Shown piece after piece: positions 63,229 through 64,000 of a stretch of DNA of 64,000 nucleotides. How positions within the stretch are numbered: position 1 is the first letter of the stretch; each line of letters starts with the position of its first letter. The position numbers and the translations under genes were made by a program. The notes beneath the pieces were generated by a model that was not told the DNA's origin, ran no database searches, and saw only the letters and a list, made by a program, of their open reading frames with translations. The DNA is from Pseudopyrenochaeta lycopersici (lineage: Eukaryota > Ascomycota > Dothideomycetes > Pleosporales > Pseudopyrenochaetaceae), in NCBI GenBank assembly GCA_003313425.1, contig NHZP01000041.1, forward strand, positions 434,001 through 498,000. Direction: 5' to 3'.

Positions 63229-63392
63229 TGTTGGAATTATAGGCTCTTCGGCACGATGAGGAGAGGAGACTATCGACATGATAGGTATTGTCTTCATTTT
63301 TTTGTCTAAAGGTGTCCCTCACATCTAGTCGGTTGAGTGCTACATATAAAGATGGCGCTAGCAGGGGTCTGTCTGTTTATGTAATCCCAACA
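63229..63392 (-). repeat. Copia LTR (5' LTR of the element)
   Basis: 164 bp, identical to 57512-57675. It is directly followed by the TTATT target duplication and the resumed repeat-protein coding sequence. Confidence 0.95.
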
Positions 63393-64000
63393 TTATTGAG
63401 GGTGTAGGTGAGGTGGTTGGTGCTGGAGCAGATGGAATCTTCATCGGACAGACAATCCAAGACCAAACCTCTGAGGAATCGCAGCCAGTAGCAAAGAGAG
63501 AGCCACAACGAGGCCGGGGACGTGGTGGACGCGGGCGAGGCAGCCGTGTTGGCGGTATTATTGAGGGTGTAGGTGAGGGGATTAGCGTCGGAGCAGATGG
63601 AATCTTCATCGGACAGACAATCCAAGACCAGACCTCTGAGGAATCGCAGCCGGTTGCGAAGAGGGAACCACAGCGGGGCCGGGGACGTGGTGGACGCGGG
63701 CGAGGCAGCCGTGTTGGCGGTATTATTGAGGGTGTAGGTGAGGGAATTAGCGTCGGAGCAGATGGAATCTTCATCGGGCAGACGATCCAAGACCAAAGCT
63801 CTGAGGAGGCTCAGCCGGTTGCGAAGAGGGAAGCACAGCGAGGCCAGGCCCGTGGTGGACTTGGGCGAGCGGGGATTTGCCAGGTGGGCGTCGAGTCACC
63901 GTGTAATGGCGACTCGGCTGGTCCAGATTTGGACTTGGGTGCAGATTTGGACTTTAGTGGTGCAGATTTCTAAGAATGATGTTAGTAGTTTCTATAAGCA

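Larger units (their letters stand above)
57512..63392 (-). mobile_element. Ty1/copia LTR retrotransposon (complete, 5,881 bp)
   Basis: Identical 164-bp LTRs, TG...CA ended, at 57512-57675 and 63229-63392, flanked by a perfect 5-bp target duplication TTATT (57507-57511 and 63393-63397). It carries one uninterrupted gag-pol frame on the minus strand, a primer-binding site and a purine-rich tract. Order in pol (protease, integrase, reverse transcriptase, RNase H) is that of Ty1/copia. The identical LTRs indicate a young, possibly active insertion, here within the secreted repeat-protein gene. Confidence 0.97.
57027..63973 (+). pseudogene. Secreted KR-punctuated repeat protein, copy 2, split by a copia retrotransposon
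   Basis: Exon 1 is 57027-57181 (signal peptide MRASTVAAILAFTAGMTANA as in copy 1), with a 41-bp intron. The repeat exon runs 57223-57511, is cut by the copia element, and resumes at 63398-63973. Without the element and one target copy the coding length is 1,020 nt, 339 residues, in frame. The 55-residue unit, FIGQTIQDQ and the AKRE dibasic sites are conserved; there are fewer repeats than in copy 1 and the glycine/valine segment varies (IEGVGEGISVGA). The C-terminal tail ends DFSGADF, close to copy 1. The disrupting element has identical LTRs, so the gene was broken recently. Confidence 0.75.

Noticed and set aside
63358..63796. Minus-strand proline/threonine-rich frames opposite the repeat-protein gene (also at 42826-44096 and 57208-57580)
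   Set aside because: They are antisense shadows of the 165-bp repeats. The plus-strand reading has the signal peptide, intron and KR pattern.

Overview
The window is nuclear DNA of a filamentous ascomycete (Pezizomycotina). The genes have short spliceosomal introns (41-107 bp, GT...AG), there are fungal families (an RTA1 lipid exporter, an F-box-like protein, an NAD(P)-binding short-chain reductase, GPI-type surface proteins), and several repeats carry C-to-T/G-to-A damage like repeat-induced point mutation (RIP). The species cannot be named from the sequence. This is an accessory, transposon-dense compartment: roughly half of it is mobile DNA, much of it nested.

Layout. 1-1.1 kb: unassigned DNA. 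1.1-3.9 kb: hAT element 1, with a perfect 8-bp target duplication, next to the promoter of a four-exon SDR gene (4.1-5.0 kb). 5.9-16.5 kb: one very large gene (copy A, about 2,519 codons when its exons are joined), split by hAT element 2. 16.6-22.3 kb: copy B, carrying only the distal half of that gene, with five stop codons and a third hAT (hAT3) inside it. 22.7-25.0 kb: a fragment of a GPI-protein gene fused to a pogo-like relic whose terminal repeats contain an intact Tc1/mariner element. 25-40 kb: an AT-rich stretch with single genes: a small membrane protein, the RTA1 gene, three secreted proteins of unknown function, an F-box-like gene, and a small gene whose intron holds a second, apparently identical copy of hAT2. 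40.8-44.1 kb: a divergent gene pair, a GPI-type surface protein and a secreted KR-punctuated repeat protein. 44.1-47.6 kb: decayed, C-depleted DNA that includes a mutated hAT2 relic. 48.0-52.0 kb: copy C of the large family (proximal half only). 53.3-54.8 kb: copy D (5'-truncated). 54.9-64.0 kb: a second copy of the GPI/repeat-protein pair, its repeat gene split by an intact Ty1/copia retrotransposon with identical LTRs.

How it fits together. Two things look least like ordinary annotation. The first is the unrecognised large protein family, present as four copies with different module content (A = module 1 + module 2, B = module 2, C = module 1, D = part of module 1), with basic GRP-type N-termini and a shared upstream block; it may be an undescribed selfish element. 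The second is the duplicated divergent cassette coding a GPI-type surface protein and a secreted, probably kexin-processed 55-residue repeat protein. Intact hAT, Tc1 and copia elements sit inside older, RIP-damaged sequence, so transposition continued after, or escaped, the mutation process.
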